DNA from: Flavobacterium indicum GPTSA100-9 = DSM 17447
GTDB taxonomy: Bacteria > Bacteroidota > Bacteroidia > Flavobacteriales > Flavobacteriaceae
DNA: 64,000 bases
Assembly (NCBI RefSeq): GCF_000455605.1
Contig: NC_017025.1
Location: 992,001 to 1,056,000, forward strand
Reading direction: 5' to 3'
Numbering within the stretch: position 1 is the first letter of the stretch; each line of letters starts with the position of its first letter. The notes beneath the pieces were generated by a model, which was given only the letters and a program-made list of their open reading frames with translations, made no database searches and had not been told where the DNA came from. A program made the position numbers and the translations under genes. Positions 1-9,079 of this stretch are shown here, in pieces.

Positions 1-13
1 TGAAAAAAGAGAA

Positions 14-364
14 TTAAGCTCTTCTTTGTTTGATTTTTGCTTTTTTACCAGTAAGTTCTCTGAAGTAGAAGATACGAGCTCTACGAACTTTACCTCTTTG
101 GTTTACTTCAATCGATTGTAAAGCTGGCATGTTAACAGGGAAGATACGCTCTACACCTACAGCACCAGACATTTTTCTAATTGTAAAAGTTTCAGTTAAA
201 CCAGTTCCTCTTTTTTGGATTACTACACCTTTAAAGAACTGAGTTCTTGTTTTTTCACCCTCTTTAATTTCGTAGTATACAGTAATTGTATCACCAGCGT
301 TGAATTGAGGGAAATCTTTTTTTGCAACAAATTCGTTTTGAACGAAATCAACTAAATTTGACAT
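14..364 (-). CDS. rplS: 50S ribosomal protein L19
   Basis: Structural protein of the large ribosomal subunit, located at the interface with the 30S subunit. The 116-residue product has the normal L19 length and shows the family core: the FNAGDTITVYYEI strand, FKGVVIQKRGTG and the conserved segment GVERIFPVNMP followed by the basic RRARIFYFREL tail. The ATG at 364 is the natural start. It is read from its own promoter (-7 element at 436-443) through a leader of about 65 nt that can fold into a hairpin, which suggests autogenous control. No trmD or rimM is adjacent, unlike the proteobacterial arrangement. Confidence 0.97.
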   Translation of the reverse strand: MSNLVDFVQNEFVAKKDFPQFNAGDTITVYYEIKEGEKTRTQFFKGVVIQKRGTGLTETFTIRKMSGAVGVERIFPVNMPALQSIEVNQRGKVRRARIFYFRELTGKKAKIKQRRA

Positions 365-385
365 AGTTAAAAATATAAATAATTA

Positions 386-465
386 AACCTGAGCAACATA
401 CACGTCTTTCGCCAGAGGTTGGTCAAATGTGGGTGCAAAATTATATCTTTTTTATGAAATCACAA
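386..465 (-). promoter_or_regulatory. rplS promoter and structured 5' leader
   Basis: On the minus strand a -7 box TAATTTTG (436-443) lies exactly 19 nt from a TTG (463-465), matching the Bacteroidetes sigma-A consensus. It is followed by GCACCCAC, the start region shared with the rRNA promoters here. The leader between the promoter and ATG 364 contains an AACCT/AGGTT stem (416-420 with 386-390) closing a GC-richer loop. A ribosomal-protein leader motif upstream of L19 in flavobacteria has been described; I infer, but have not matched, that this is it. Confidence 0.7.
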
Positions 466-585
466 AACATTGTTTGTATAAAATAAATTTCATCCGTTAA
501 TTTTATGGTAAATTTTCCAAAAACTTTCAAAATCGCACTTCTAACTTCTAACTTTTGAATTATATTTGCCCATTAATTTGAAAAT

Positions 586-1716
586 ATGAAGTTTGATTTA
601 CTAAAGAAAGATCCCAAAAGTAAAGCAAGAGCAGGTGTTGTAACAACAGATCACGGAGTTATTGAAACGCCTATTTTTATGCCTGTTGGAACAGTTGCTT
701 CTGTTAAAGGAGTGCATCAAAGAGAATTAAAGCAAGATATAAATCCCGATATTATTTTAGGAAATACCTACCATTTATACTTAAGACCTCAAACCGATAT
801 TTTAGAAAAGGCAGGTGGTTTGCATAAATTCATGAATTGGGATAGAAATATCTTAACTGATTCTGGAGGCTATCAAGTATATTCATTGTCTTCTAATAGA
901 AAAATTAAAGAAGAAGGAGTGAAGTTTAAATCGCATATTGATGGTTCGTATCATTTCTTTTCTCCTGAAAATGTAATGGAAATTCAAAGAACTATTGGAG
1001 CTGATATTATTATGGCTTTTGATGAGTGTACACCTTATCCTTGCGATTATCGTTATGCGAAAAGATCTATGCACATGACGCATCGTTGGTTGGATAGATG
1101 TATTGCGCATTTAGATAAATTGCCTTTTAAATACGGGTATTCACAAGCTTTTTTTCCTATTGTTCAAGGAAGTACCTATAAAGATTTACGTCAACAATCA
1201 GCTGAATATATTGCTAGTGTAGGGGCAGAAGGAAACGCTATTGGCGGTTTATCAGTTGGTGAACCTGCGGAAGAAATGTATGCCATGACAGAAGTAGTAA
1301 CGGCTATTTTACCTGAAGATAAACCAAGGTATTTAATGGGGGTGGGAACGCCTATTAATATTTTAGAAAATATTGCTTTAGGAATTGATATGTTTGATTG
1401 TGTAATGCCAACTAGAAATGCTAGAAATGGAATGTTGTTTACTGCTAACGGTATTATCAACATTAAAAATAAAAAATGGGAAGCAGATTTTTCACCTATT
1501 GATGAAATGGGGCATACTTTTGTAGATTTAGAATATTCTAAAGCTTATTTAAGACACTTATTTGCGGCCAATGAATATTTAGGTAAACAAATTGCAACTA
1601 TACATAATTTAGGATTTTATATGTGGTTGGTTCGTGAAGCCAGAAGACAAATTTTAGCGGGGACATTTAGAGAGTGGAAAGAAAAAATGGTAGTGCAAAT
1701 GGCGCAACGCTTGTAA
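586..1716 (+). CDS. tgt: Queuine/preQ1 tRNA-guanine transglycosylase
   Basis: Exchanges guanine-34 for preQ1 in GUN-anticodon tRNAs during queuosine synthesis. The 376-residue protein has the TIM-barrel signatures of the family: TDSGGYQVYSL with the catalytic Asp, AFDECTPYP, GGLSVGEP and FDCVMPTRNARNG with the nucleophile Asp. Odd point: the zinc site of the canonical enzyme (CxCxxC plus a later His) is not there. The aligned stretch near residues 306-316 reads DEMGHTFVDLE, without cysteines, while the His of TIHN (about residue 340) remains. A TATATTTG box at 561-568 is the likely promoter. Function is likely retained; the missing zinc ligands look like a lineage trait. Confidence 0.95.
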   Translation: MKFDLLKKDPKSKARAGVVTTDHGVIETPIFMPVGTVASVKGVHQRELKQDINPDIILGNTYHLYLRPQTDILEKAGGLHKFMNWDRNILTDSGGYQVYSLSSNRKIKEEGVKFKSHIDGSYHFFSPENVMEIQRTIGADIIMAFDECTPYPCDYRYAKRSMHMTHRWLDRCIAHLDKLPFKYGYSQAFFPIVQGSTYKDLRQQSAEYIASVGAEGNAIGGLSVGEPAEEMYAMTEVVTAILPEDKPRYLMGVGTPINILENIALGIDMFDCVMPTRNARNGMLFTANGIINIKNKKWEADFSPIDEMGHTFVDLEYSKAYLRHLFAANEYLGKQIATIHNLGFYMWLVREARRQILAGTFREWKEKMVVQMAQRL

Positions 1717-1759
1717 TTTAAAAACTATTTGTTAATTGTTTTAATGATTAAATAAACAA

Positions 1760-2836
1760 ATGAAAATAATAGATTGGTACATCTTAAAACGTTATTTGGT
1801 AACATTTACTGTGATGATTATCATGTTTATCCCTATTGGGATAATCATTGATGTCTCTGAAAAAATCAATCGTATGATTGAGCATAAAGTGGCATTAAAA
1901 GATGTAGCGGTATATTATGGTGGATTTACAGTATACTTTGCAAATTTATTATTTCCTATTTTTCTGTTTTTATCTATAATTTGGTTCACCTCAAAGCTAG
2001 CAAATAACACTGAAATTATTGCTATTTTAAGTTCGGGAATTTCTTTTACTCGTTTCTTAAGACCTTATTTAATAGGTGCATCTATTATTTCTTTTGTAGT
2101 TTTAGTTATGGGTTTTTTTATTTTACCTAAAGCAAGTGAAAAATATTGGAACTTTAGGTATACTTATTTAACTAAAAATAAAGAGAATGTTGAAAATACG
2201 GATATTTTTAAACAATTATCTAAAGATGAATATATTTATTTAGCGAACTTTAATGTATTGTCTAAGACAGGATTTGATTTTGTATATGAGAAATTTAAAG
2301 ACAATAAGTTAGTATATAAAATTACAGCTAATAGAATGAAGTATAATGAAAGAACAAAAGATTATACATTATTCGGATATATAAAGAGAAATGTAGGTAA
2401 ACATGATGATACTTTTGAAAAATATGAACAAAAGGTCGTAAAATATAATATAGAACCTAATGATTTAACTCCTACAATTTATGTAGGTGAAACTATGGAT
2501 GTTTTTGAATTGTATAATTTTATTGAAAGAGAAAAAAGTAGGGGAAATTCAAAAGTAGATGTTTATTTAGTTGTATTGTATAAGCGTTTTAGCAATCCAA
2601 TATCTGCATTTATATTAACTATTATTGCAGTTTCGGTTTCAGCCATGAAAAGAAGAGGTGGTATGGGAATAAATTTGGCAATTGGTATTTGTATTGCTTT
2701 TGCATTTATTTTCTTCGATAAAATTTTTGTTAATCTAGCTGAAAAATCTAGTATTCCTCCATTAGTAGCTGTTTGGTTACCTAATGTGTTATTCGGAATT
2801 TTAGCTTATTATCTATTAAAAAATGCCAAAAGGTAA
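1760..2836 (+). CDS. LptF/LptG family permease (YjgP/YjgQ)
   Basis: Inner-membrane subunit of the LptB2FG transporter that extracts lipopolysaccharide for delivery to the outer membrane. The 358-residue protein has the family topology: membrane helices at about residues 10-35, 55-80 and 95-125, a large periplasmic segment (about 130-265) and three C-terminal helices. Typical family sequences are IDWYILKRYL at the N-terminus and the FSNPISAFILTIIAV segment. It follows tgt by 43 bp, an association common in Bacteroidetes, and overlaps the next gene by 14 bp, so the three are likely one transcript. LptF versus LptG cannot be decided from this sequence alone. Confidence 0.9.
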   Translation: MKIIDWYILKRYLVTFTVMIIMFIPIGIIIDVSEKINRMIEHKVALKDVAVYYGGFTVYFANLLFPIFLFLSIIWFTSKLANNTEIIAILSSGISFTRFLRPYLIGASIISFVVLVMGFFILPKASEKYWNFRYTYLTKNKENVENTDIFKQLSKDEYIYLANFNVLSKTGFDFVYEKFKDNKLVYKITANRMKYNERTKDYTLFGYIKRNVGKHDDTFEKYEQKVVKYNIEPNDLTPTIYVGETMDVFELYNFIEREKSRGNSKVDVYLVVLYKRFSNPISAFILTIIAVSVSAMKRRGGMGINLAIGICIAFAFIFFDKIFVNLAEKSSIPPLVAVWLPNVLFGILAYYLLKNAKR

Positions 2837-3743
2837 TTTAAAGCATTATTTACATCTGCATTTAATTGTATTTATTTGGGGATTTACAGCTATACTTGGT
2901 GCTTTAATATCCTTAGATGCTTTGCCATTAGTTTGGTGGAGGATGTTAATTGCTGTTGTTCTAATTTATTTTTATATTCAATTCAAGAAGGAATCTTTAA
3001 AATTATCCTATAAAGATATTTTTTTACTTTTATTGTCAGGGTTGATAATTGCGCTTCATTGGTTTACTTTTTTTAAAGCTATTAAAATTTCTAATATTTC
3101 AATCACATTAGCTTGTTTGTCTACAGGAGCTTTTTTTGCTTCCCTTTTGGAACCTATTATTTTTAGAACCAAAATGGTTTGGTACGAAATTCTTTTTGGT
3201 TTAGTCGTGTTAATTGGGTTGTACTTTGTAATTGATGCGTCAGAACCAGATTTTATTAAAAATAGTGTGAATTCAAATTTATCAGGAACAATGTTAGGTG
3301 TATTAACAGCTTTAACATCTGCATTTCTGTCGGCTTTGTTTTCGGTTATTAACGGTCAGTTTGCTAAAAGAATTCATTCAACAGTTATTTCTTTTTATGA
3401 ACTGTTAGGCGGGGTATTGTTTTTTTCATTGATATTGCTGTTTAATGGTGACTTTAGCTTTAATTTTTTTAAATTATCGTTAAATGATTTGTTGTGGCTT
3501 TTTATTTTAGCTTCCATTTGTACCGCTTATGCATTTATTGCTTCTGTAGGAGTTATGAAATATCTGTCGCCCTACACGGTTATGTTAACTATTAATCTAG
3601 AACCTGTTTATGGAATTGCTTTGGCAATTTTATTATTTGAAGATAAAGAACAAATGGGAGTCGGATTTTATATAGGTGCAGCAATAATCCTTATTACCGT
3701 GATTTTGAATGGATTAATTAGGAATTCTAAAAAAAATACTTAG
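2823..3743 (+). CDS. EamA/DMT family transporter
   Basis: Predicted ten-helix inner-membrane transporter of the drug/metabolite superfamily, exporting small metabolites of unknown identity. The 306-residue protein shows two EamA repeats (about residues 7-135 and 150-297); hydrophobic helices follow one another throughout, and repeat two ends with the typical LSPYTVMLTINLEPVYGI segment. It starts inside the end of the preceding permease gene (14-bp overlap), suggesting translational coupling. Substrate cannot be inferred. Confidence 0.9.
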   Translation: MPKGNLKHYLHLHLIVFIWGFTAILGALISLDALPLVWWRMLIAVVLIYFYIQFKKESLKLSYKDIFLLLLSGLIIALHWFTFFKAIKISNISITLACLSTGAFFASLLEPIIFRTKMVWYEILFGLVVLIGLYFVIDASEPDFIKNSVNSNLSGTMLGVLTALTSAFLSALFSVINGQFAKRIHSTVISFYELLGGVLFFSLILLFNGDFSFNFFKLSLNDLLWLFILASICTAYAFIASVGVMKYLSPYTVMLTINLEPVYGIALAILLFEDKEQMGVGFYIGAAIILITVILNGLIRNSKKNT

Positions 3744-3782
3744 TTTGTTTTTTTAAAACTATACCAAATCATATTAAAATTA

Positions 3783-3790
3783 TATCTTTG
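3783..3790 (+). promoter_or_regulatory. accA promoter -7 element
   Basis: TATCTTTG matches the Bacteroidetes TAnnTTTG box and ends 31 bp ahead of the accA ATG. No TTG at the right spacing was seen, so only the -7 part is supported. Confidence 0.55.
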
Positions 3791-3821
3791 TCATACAAAC
3801 GAATTAAACAATATAACTTTT

Positions 3822-4775
3822 ATGGAATATTTAGATTTTGAATTACCAATAAAAGAGCTTGAAGATCAATTAGATAAATGTCAATTAATTGGACAAGAAT
3901 CTGATGTTGACGTAAGTGATACTTGTAAACAGATTGAATTAAAATTAGAAGAGACAAAAAAACAAATTTACGGGAACTTAACTGCATGGCAAAGAGTTCA
4001 AATGTCTCGTCATCCTAATAGACCTTATACCTTAGAACACATAACAAATTTGACAGATGGTACTTTTTTAGAACTTTTTGGAGATAGAAGTTTTAAAGAT
4101 GATAAAGCTATGGTTGGTGGTTTAGGTAAAATCAACGGTCAATCATTTATGATTATTGGTCAGCAAAAAGGAATTAATACTAAAATGCGTCAATTGAGAA
4201 ATTTTGGTATGGCAAATCCAGAAGGTTATAGAAAAGCGCTGCGATTAATGAAAATGGCAGAAAAGTTTAATATTCCTGTATTAACATTGATCGATACTCC
4301 AGGGGCATATCCAGGTTTAGAAGCGGAAGAAAGAGGTCAAGGAGAAGCAATTGCTAGAAATATATTTGAAATGGCTCGCTTAAAAACGCCTATCATTTCT
4401 GTAATTATTGGAGAAGGTGCTTCAGGTGGAGCATTAGGAATTGGTGTTGGTAACAAGGTATTTATGTTAGAGAATACATGGTATTCAGTTATTTCGCCAG
4501 AATCATGTTCCTCTATTTTGTGGAGAAGTTGGGATTATAAAGCACAAGCTGCCGAAGCCTTAAAATTGACTTCTTTTGATATGAAAGAACAAAATTTAAT
4601 TGATGATATTATTCCAGAACCACTTGGAGGTGCACATTTTGATAGAGATACAACTTTCAAAAATGTTAAAGAATACGTTATGAAAGCTTTTGAAGAATTA
4701 AAAGATTTATCAACAGCTGAATTAGTAGCACAAAGAATGGATAAATACAGTAAAATGGGTCAATTTCAAGAATAA
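3822..4775 (+). CDS. accA: Acetyl-CoA carboxylase carboxyltransferase subunit alpha
   Basis: Alpha subunit of the carboxyltransferase that moves CO2 from biotin carrier protein to acetyl-CoA, the first step of fatty-acid synthesis. The 317-residue length is typical. Family signatures: [24 protein letters not shown], the glycine-rich [21 protein letters not shown] and [15 protein letters not shown], and [12 protein letters not shown]. It has its own promoter and a strong terminator just downstream, so it is probably monocistronic. Confidence 0.97.
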   Translation: MEYLDFELPIKELEDQLDKCQLIGQESDVDVSDTCKQIELKLEETKKQIYGNLTAWQRVQMSRHPNRPYTLEHITNLTDGTFLELFGDRSFKDDKAMVGGLGKINGQSFMIIGQQKGINTKMRQLRNFGMANPEGYRKALRLMKMAEKFNIPVLTLIDTPGAYPGLEAEERGQGEAIARNIFEMARLKTPIISVIIGEGASGGALGIGVGNKVFMLENTWYSVISPESCSSILWRSWDYKAQAAEALKLTSFDMKEQNLIDDIIPEPLGGAHFDRDTTFKNVKEYVMKAFEELKDLSTAELVAQRMDKYSKMGQFQE

Positions 4776-4792
4776 TTGAAATTACATATATT

Positions 4793-4832
4793 AACCGTCC
4801 TGTTGAAATCCTTTGACAGGACGGTTTTTTTT
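4793..4832 (+). terminator. Intrinsic terminator of accA
   Basis: AACCGTCCTGT pairs perfectly with ACAGGACGGTT across a 12-nt loop and is followed by a run of eight T. It lies 18 bp after the accA stop. Confidence 0.9.
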
Positions 4833-4920
4833 GACATATTAACATAATGCAATGAGTTGTCAACATTTGCGTTTAATAAAATAATCGACATTCATCTTTA
4901 AAAAAGTTTATCTTCGCTTT

Positions 4921-6480
4921 ATGGAAAAATCATTAAATATTAACCCGATAAAAGTTGATAAAACTACCATAATTAATTTAGAAAAAGGAAAGTTACCACC
5001 TCAAGCTGTTGATGTTGAAGAAGCAGTTTTAGGTGCTATGATGATTGATAAAAAAGGTACAGATGAAGTAATTGATATTCTTCATCCAGAAGCTTTTTAT
5101 AAAGATGCACATAAATATATTTTTGAAGCTATTGTGCAGTTGTTTCATAATTCACCTCCTCAACCTATTGATTTATTAACGGTTTCTGCTCAATTAAAAA
5201 GAAATGGTAAGTTAGAATTAGCTGGTGGTGATTTATATTTAATTCAACTAACCCAAAAAATTGCTTCATCCGCTCATATTAATTTTCACGCGCGTATTAT
5301 TCTTCAAAAGTATATTCAGCGTACATTAATTGGAATTTCTAGCAATCTAATTGAAGATTGTTACGATGAAACCATGGATGTTTTTGATTTATTAGATAAA
5401 GCTGAAGCTAATCTTTATGAAGTAACTCAAGGAAATTTAAAGAAGGGATATGAAACGGCTCAAAGTTTGGTTACTCAAGCAAAACATAGAATTGAAGAAA
5501 TTTCAAATCGAGAAGGTTTATCAGGTATACCAACAGGTTTTAGAAAATTAGACGAATTAACATCTGGTTGGCAACCGTCTGATTTAATTATTATTGCCGC
5601 ACGTCCCGGTATGGGTAAAACGGCCTTTGTATTATCAATGGCCAGAAATATTGCTATTGATGGTAATGCCCCCGTGGCTTTATTTTCTCTTGAGATGTCT
5701 TCTGTACAGTTAATCACTCGTTTAATTTCAAGTGAAACAGGGCTTTCTTCAGAGAAATTGAGAAAAGGAAATTTAGAGCCGCATGAATGGGAACAGTTAA
5801 ATGTTAAAGTTAAAGATCTTGAAAAAGCTCCTTTATATATAGACGATACTCCTTCTTTATCCATTTTCGATTTAAGAGCAAAAGCAAGACGTCTCGTTTC
5901 ACAACATGGAATTAGACTGATTGTAATTGATTATCTTCAATTAATGTCAGCCGGTGGTGGTTCTAAAGGTGGTGGAAATCGTGAGCAAGAAATTTCAACT
6001 ATTTCTAGAAACTTAAAAGCATTAGCTAAAGAGCTTGATGTACCTGTAATTGCACTTTCACAGTTGTCTCGTGCCGTGGAAACACGTGGTTCAAGTAAAA
6101 GGCCTCTATTGTCTGATTTACGTGAATCGGGTGCTATTGAACAAGATGCAGATATTGTATCGTTTATCTATCGACCAGAATATTATAAAATAGAACAATG
6201 GGACGATGAAGAAGGCTCACCAACAACAAATCAGGCTGAATTCATTGTGGCAAAACACAGAAATGGTAGTTTAGATAATATTCGATTAAAATTCTTAGGT
6301 CAATACGGTAAGTTTGATAATTTAGATGAATTTGGTTCTACATTTGATGAATTACCATCAAAAATGAATTTAGATTCTCAACCTAATCCTTTTGCAACAC
6401 CTAATTTGCCTTCTCCAAATGACGCATTTGGAAGTGCAATGAACCAGAATTTTGATTTAGATAACGATGTTCCTTTTTAA
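4921..6480 (+). CDS. dnaB: Replicative DNA helicase DnaB
   Basis: Hexameric 5'-3' helicase that unwinds the replication fork. The 519-residue protein has the N-terminal primase-interaction domain (about 25-130) and a RecA-like C-terminal helicase domain with Walker A ARPGMGKT (227-234), Walker B LIVIDYLQL and the SQLSRAVE/RESGAIEQDAD segments. No intein is present. The C-terminal about 50 residues are low-complexity and rich in Asn/Pro/Phe. A TATCTTCG sequence ends only 4 bp before the ATG; if it is the promoter the mRNA would be almost leaderless. Confidence 0.97.
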   Translation: MEKSLNINPIKVDKTTIINLEKGKLPPQAVDVEEAVLGAMMIDKKGTDEVIDILHPEAFYKDAHKYIFEAIVQLFHNSPPQPIDLLTVSAQLKRNGKLELAGGDLYLIQLTQKIASSAHINFHARIILQKYIQRTLIGISSNLIEDCYDETMDVFDLLDKAEANLYEVTQGNLKKGYETAQSLVTQAKHRIEEISNREGLSGIPTGFRKLDELTSGWQPSDLIIIAARPGMGKTAFVLSMARNIAIDGNAPVALFSLEMSSVQLITRLISSETGLSSEKLRKGNLEPHEWEQLNVKVKDLEKAPLYIDDTPSLSIFDLRAKARRLVSQHGIRLIVIDYLQLMSAGGGSKGGGNREQEISTISRNLKALAKELDVPVIALSQLSRAVETRGSSKRPLLSDLRESGAIEQDADIVSFIYRPEYYKIEQWDDEEGSPTTNQAEFIVAKHRNGSLDNIRLKFLGQYGKFDNLDEFGSTFDELPSKMNLDSQPNPFATPNLPSPNDAFGSAMNQNFDLDNDVPF

Positions 6481-6529
6481 TTTTTAATTTTTTTATTACA
6501 TTTATAAAAACCTAAAAAATAAAAAAATT

Positions 6530-6844
6530 ATGCCTAATTACATTATTGATTTATCCGATGCTGAGAGTTGGGGACGCTCTTGGCAAACAGCACCACCGAA
6601 AGATTTAGCAAAAGCGCATCAAATTCCATTAGAAGTGTTAAATGGTTTAATTGAAACACCCGATATGGCTAGTATTAGAGCCTACATGGGAGTTGATTCT
6701 GGAGGTATACAACGTTTAATGATTGTAGCAGTTGATTCAAATGGAAATGATTTGATTGATAACAATAACAATCAATTTATTTATTCTGGAACAAGCCCTT
6801 GTCCAGAAAATTGTGATACATCAAGTCCTCTTTATAATCCATAA
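6530..6844 (+). CDS. Small acidic hypothetical protein
   Basis: A 104-residue soluble protein without signal peptide or membrane segment. The N-terminal half carries a YIIDLSDAESWGRSWQTA segment and then IRAYMGVDSGG; the C-terminus has two cysteines in a CPENC motif. Small proteins of this style are common as uncharacterised genes in Flavobacterium, but I can assign no function. It is the first gene of a run including a membrane protein, a broken histidine kinase and a response regulator, so it may belong to that signalling unit. The next gene starts within 5 bp of its stop. Confidence 0.7.
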   Translation: MPNYIIDLSDAESWGRSWQTAPPKDLAKAHQIPLEVLNGLIETPDMASIRAYMGVDSGGIQRLMIVAVDSNGNDLIDNNNNQFIYSGTSPCPENCDTSSPLYNP

Positions 6845-6848
6845 GCTA

Positions 6849-7490
6849 TTGAAAACGAAGTACTATTTTTTTTTACTATCATTTATAGTAGCAGTATGTT
6901 ATCTTATAAGCTCTAGGAATAGAAGTAGAGCTTATAAGATTTTTGCTTTATATCTTTTTGTTTTTGTTTTATTAGATTGGATTAGTACAGAGTTATATAA
7001 ATGGTTTAGAATTTATAATCATTTTTTCATAAATATTATATTTCTTGTACAATTTAGTTTATTGAGTTTTTTTTATTCTAATTCATTTAAAGTAAATAAA
7101 TGGAGAAATTTAGTAGATGTTATTTCTATTGTTGTTAATTTATTTTTACTCCTTAAATATCTGTTTTTTCCAGATGATTTTTTTAAATTTCATTATTTTG
7201 ATATTTATTTGACCGTTTTTCCATTAATAGTATATTCAACTATTTATTTGTATAACGATTATGAAGAGCGGCAAGAGTTGTATTATGCAAATATTGGGAT
7301 GCTTATATTTTTAATTTTTTCTTTTGTTGAAAATCTTACATGGCCACTACACAGTATTTCAATTGAAAATACATATATGTCTCAATTTAATAGGTTGTTA
7401 AATGTAATTTTTAAGTATGTAGGCAATACAACTGTGGTTGTATCTTCTGTTTTCTTTGTTGTTCAACTATATAAAGATAATAAACAATAA
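6849..7490 (+). CDS. Multi-pass membrane protein of unknown function
   Basis: Hydrophobic protein of about 213 residues with some six predicted membrane helices connected by short charged loops. The open frame extends upstream into the previous gene, but the most sensible start is TTG at 6849, four bases after the preceding stop, giving LKTKYYFFLLSF at the N-terminus; no ATG lies nearby. It sits directly upstream of a histidine kinase gene whose own input region is only one membrane helix, so it could be a membrane sensor partner (inference). The start codon is uncertain. Confidence 0.6.
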   Translation: MKTKYYFFLLSFIVAVCYLISSRNRSRAYKIFALYLFVFVLLDWISTELYKWFRIYNHFFINIIFLVQFSLLSFFYSNSFKVNKWRNLVDVISIVVNLFLLLKYLFFPDDFFKFHYFDIYLTVFPLIVYSTIYLYNDYEERQELYYANIGMLIFLIFSFVENLTWPLHSISIENTYMSQFNRLLNVIFKYVGNTTVVVSSVFFVVQLYKDNKQ

Positions 7491-7491
7491 T

Positions 7492-8311
7492 ATGTATGTA
7501 ACTCATTTAGCTGTAGAACAAATCATTCAAGCATTTTTGGCAATACTTTTTGCTTTTTTTAGTATTTTCATTACGCTTATTTTGTTCTTTTACTTTTCTA
7601 GAAAAAAAATAGTTAAAGTAGAAGTAGAAAAAAAGAGCTTAGAAGTTGAATATCAAAAATCTATTTTACAATCGATAATAGCAACACAGGAAGAAGAACG
7701 TAAAAGAATTGCTCAAGATTTGCATGACGATATTAGCTCAAAATTAAACATTGTTTCACTTAATACTCATTTATTAAGAACACCAAATTTAAGTGAAAGT
7801 TAAATAACTGAAATTACACAAAATATAATTGATTTAACTAAGAAAGCCCTAGAAAATTCAAGAAGAATTGCACATGATTTATTGCCACCTGTATTGGAAA
7901 AGTTTGGATTACACGCAGGAATTGAAGAACTTGTTTTCGAATGTAATACTTCAAAAAGTGTAAAAGTTTCTTATTCTAATAAATTAAAAAACTTGTCATT
8001 AAGTGATGTTAATATTGACAACCAATTACATATATTTAGAATCATTCAGGAACTCATAAATAATTCCATAAAACATGGTGAATCTAAAGAAATTTCTATT
8101 TTCTTTGCAGAAGAAAATAAAAATTTTATTATAGAATACTCTGATAATGGACGCGGAATTGATTTGAATAAAATTGGATTTAAAAAAAGGTATTGGACTT
8201 TCAAATATTGAAAGTAGAGTAACAATTATTAATGGAAAGTACAACATTATTTCAAGTCCTAATAAAGGAATGAAATTTAAATTAAGTTTTTCTCATGAAT
8301 ACTATGATTAA
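7492..8311 (+). pseudogene. Sensor histidine kinase (HisKA_3 type), disrupted by a stop and a frameshift
   Basis: Read as one gene this is a NarX/DesK-type kinase of about 272 residues: one N-terminal membrane helix (about 8-38), coiled linker, H-box EEERKRIAQDLHDD with the phosphoacceptor His, and an HATPase domain with N-box ELINNSIKHG and G1 box DNGRGID. Two lesions break it: an in-frame TAA at 7801-7803, after which the same frame continues with ITEITQNIIDL, and a run of seven A at 8182-8188. With six A the frame would read GFKKGIGLSNIESR, the expected G2 box, and run to a TAA at 8309. The downstream response regulator is intact and overlaps the restored 3' end. Recent inactivation or two assembly errors are both possible. 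Confidence 0.85.
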
Positions 8312-8972
8312 AATTGTTTTGGTCGATGATGAAGTTTTATTTAGAAAAGGGATTTCATTTATTTTGCAAAGAGAGCCTAATTTCCAAATCATTTTCGAAG
8401 CTTCAAATGGTCAGGAATTGATAAATTATCTTACTAATAATGGTGATAAACCAGATATTATTATGATGGATTTAAAAATGCCCTTATTAAATGGAGTGGA
8501 AACAACTAAAATAATTCATGAAAATCATTCAAATATTAAAGTTATAGCCTTAACTAGTTACAATACTCCTTCTTTTATTTCAAACATGATTCAAGTTGGA
8601 GCATGTTCCTATATTGTGAAAAATGCTTCACCTGAAGAGGTTGTTTTTACTATTAATGAAGTTGCAAATAAGGGTTTTTATTATAGTGATTATGTAATGA
8701 AAGTGATTCACACAGATATAGTGTCTGGAAAGCAACCCTTAAAAACAGATTTGGATGGAGAATTTTTAACACCTAGAGAAGTTGAAATTCTTCAATTAAT
8801 TTGTCAACAATATACTTCGGCAGAAATTGCAGATATTTTATCTATTAGCTCAAGAACAGTCGAAGGGCATAGAAATAATTTATTAGAAAAGACAAAAACA
8901 AAAAATATAGCGGGTTTAGTTGTTTATGCAATTCAAAATAAAATATTTAATGTTGACGAATTGAATTTATAA
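8295..8972 (+). CDS. LuxR/NarL-family response regulator
   Basis: Two-component transcription regulator of 225 residues. The receiver domain (about 4-125) has the acidic pair DDE at 11-13, phosphoacceptor D59 in MMDLKMP and the conserved Lys of YIVKNASPEE. The LuxR HTH (about 155-215) has LTPREVEIL and SSRTVEGHR. Either ATG 8295 or ATG 8304 may be the start; both overlap the 3' end of the kinase pseudogene, indicating the former pair was translationally coupled. The target genes are not evident; its cognate kinase appears dead, so it is either orphaned or served by another kinase. Confidence 0.93.
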   Translation: MNTMIKIVLVDDEVLFRKGISFILQREPNFQIIFEASNGQELINYLTNNGDKPDIIMMDLKMPLLNGVETTKIIHENHSNIKVIALTSYNTPSFISNMIQVGACSYIVKNASPEEVVFTINEVANKGFYYSDYVMKVIHTDIVSGKQPLKTDLDGEFLTPREVEILQLICQQYTSAEIADILSISSRTVEGHRNNLLEKTKTKNIAGLVVYAIQNKIFNVDELNL

Positions 8973-9079
8973 TAAAATAAATTCAACTATTGTAATTCAG
9001 AAAAAAAAATCGAAACAGAACATAAAAGAAACTAACCAAAAATGGTTGTAGTATTCATTTGGACGAGGCATAGATAAGT

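Noticed and set aside
883-1463. Minus-strand open frames inside tgt
   Set aside because: Antisense shadows of a conserved gene, without family resemblance.
7801-7803. Stop codon recoding (selenocysteine or pyrrolysine) in the histidine kinase
   Set aside because: The codon is TAA, which is not used for either; no structured element is seen next to it. A second lesion downstream fits decay or sequence error better.
8973-9079. Possible terminator or gene after the response regulator
   Set aside because: No stem with a T-run and no open frame seen in this part of the gap.
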